Below are positions 55,058 through 55,872 of a DNA stretch of 55,872 nt, piece by piece (the stretch's first letter is position 1; each line of letters begins with the position of its first letter). The notes beneath the pieces are model-generated. The model saw nothing but the letters and a program-made list of their open reading frames with translations, was not told the DNA's origin and did no database searches. The DNA is from Bacteroidota bacterium (GTDB lineage Bacteria; Bacteroidota; Bacteroidia; Chitinophagales; Chitinophagaceae): assembly GCA_005798905.1 (NCBI GenBank), contig SYIK01000002.1, positions 1 to 55,872 on the forward strand. The letters are read 5' to 3'. Both the position numbers and the translations under genes were made by a program.

Positions 55058-55872
55058 ATGAAAATTCTGATCATTATTATTTCTACTATATTCAGCACAA
55101 CCATGTTTGCACAAGTAGGAATTGGAACAACTACTCCAGCTGCAACATCGCTGCTTGATGTAACAAGTACATCGAAAGGATTTCTTGTTCCAAGAATGAC
55201 CTCAACACAAAAAAGTGCAATCAGTTCTCCAGCAACTGGTTTATTAGTTTACCAAACTGATGGAACTGCAGGATTTTATTATTATACAGGTAGTGCTTGG
55301 GTAATATTAAGCAAAGAACTACTTTCTAAAACTGAAGGAACAAATTTTACAGGTAGTTTGTTGATTGGGCACAACACTACAGGAACATTGTTGCTTGCAA
55401 ATGGGAATACAGGAGTTGGCTTGACTACTTTAAAATCAATTACTAGTGGTAATTTTAACACGGCGACAGGGTATAATGCACTTTTTTCACACACAAACGG
55501 ATTTTATAATACTGCTTTTGGTGCATTTGCTTTAAATTATAACACCGAAGGTTGGTCTAATACTGCAATTGGTTATTATTCGCTTATAAACAACACAGGA
55601 AGTCAAAATACAGCAGTTGGTTATAATGCTGGATCTAATGTTACCACAGGATCAAATTTAACTCTACTAGGATATAATGCACAACCATCATCGGCAACTG
55701 CAACAAATCAAATTACGCTTGGAAATTCTGTAATTTCTTCACTTCGCTGTCAAGTAACATCGATTACTTCATTATCAGATAAAAGAGATAAACAAAATAT
55801 TACAAAGATTACAGAAGGAATTGATTTTGTAAAAAAATTAAATCCAGTAACATTTGAGTGGAATACAAGAGA
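55058..55872 (+). CDS. Secreted protein with head repeats and S74 intramolecular chaperone domain (partial, 3' end off window)
   Basis: The gene runs from ATG 55058 past the right edge (271 codons visible). Residues 1-19 are a signal peptide. About 20-75 follow the common 'VGIGTTTPAATSLLDVTSTSKGFL' N-terminal module of Bacteroidota surface fibres. About 110-215 contain repeats of 'NTA-x-G-Y/F-x-A-L' type, resembling YadA head or phage tail-fibre repeats. From about 245 the S74 domain begins ('SDKRDKQNITKITEGIDFVKKLNPVTFEW'), which trimerises fibres and then cuts itself off. The catalytic Ser/Lys part lies beyond the window. Function is probably an adhesive fibre. Confidence 0.82.
   Translation, partial: MKILIIIISTIFSTTMFAQVGIGTTTPAATSLLDVTSTSKGFLVPRMTSTQKSAISSPATGLLVYQTDGTAGFYYYTGSAWVILSKELLSKTEGTNFTGSLLIGHNTTGTLLLANGNTGVGLTTLKSITSGNFNTATGYNALFSHTNGFYNTAFGAFALNYNTEGWSNTAIGYYSLINNTGSQNTAVGYNAGSNVTTGSNLTLLGYNAQPSSATATNQITLGNSVISSLRCQVTSITSLSDKRDKQNITKITEGIDFVKKLNPVTFEWNTR

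Overview
The window comes from an AT-rich member of the Bacteroidota, most likely a Chitinophagaceae/Chitinophagales-type organism. The rank below phylum is inference. Evidence for the phylum: secreted proteins with PKD modules and a type IX secretion (T9SS) C-terminal sorting domain; a short primary sigma factor without region 1.1; Bacteroidota-restricted families (DUF2027-Smr, DUF3822 beside rsmD, DUF3347); promoter -7 boxes of the TAnnTTTG type; and almost no Shine-Dalgarno sequences before genes. No tRNA, insertion sequence, CRISPR array or phage module was seen.

Layout. 1-8258: large secreted proteins (one cut by the left edge), a secreted heavy-metal-associated protein, pyrE, a NUDIX hydrolase and a hotdog thioesterase. 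8303-13171: coaD, pyrB, pyrR, pruA, and prfB with a classical programmed +1 frameshift. 13210-15489: a CPBP protease, the RNase P RNA gene and a DUF2027-Smr protein. 15531-30846: housekeeping genes mostly on the minus strand (APC permease, polyprenyl synthase, rnr, lpxK, rsmD, DUF3822, a MATE pump, folB, trxB, rpoD, lgt, bacilliredoxin, speA). 30967-34387: thrS-infC-rpmI-rplT, with a strongly structured spacer before rpmI. 34492-39111: a tandem pair of unknown secreted paralogues, a DUF3347 protein and an ABC-F ATPase. 39118-46662: a complete histidine-utilisation operon (hutH-hutU-Mur ligase paralogue-hutI-ftcD) converting histidine to glutamate, with an unexpected MurC-like ligase embedded in it.

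46854-55034 is the accessory region. It has a carboxyl-methyltransferase-type enzyme (minus strand), then a compact plus-strand run: GNAT acetyltransferase, an 81-residue PqqD-like protein, an ATP-grasp ligase, a fold-III PLP decarboxylase, a urea-transporter/M23-peptidase fusion, a TPR plus outer-membrane beta-barrel protein and a TPR lipoprotein-size exported protein. Several of these genes overlap or nearly touch. The hand-counted base composition is higher in GC than the flanking housekeeping genes. I know of no described system with this set. It reads as a small-molecule or peptide-tailoring pathway coupled to an inner-membrane channel, a cell-wall peptidase and an outer-membrane protein. 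It is the best candidate here for an undescribed system. The window ends inside a secreted protein with YadA-like head repeats and an S74 intramolecular chaperone domain.
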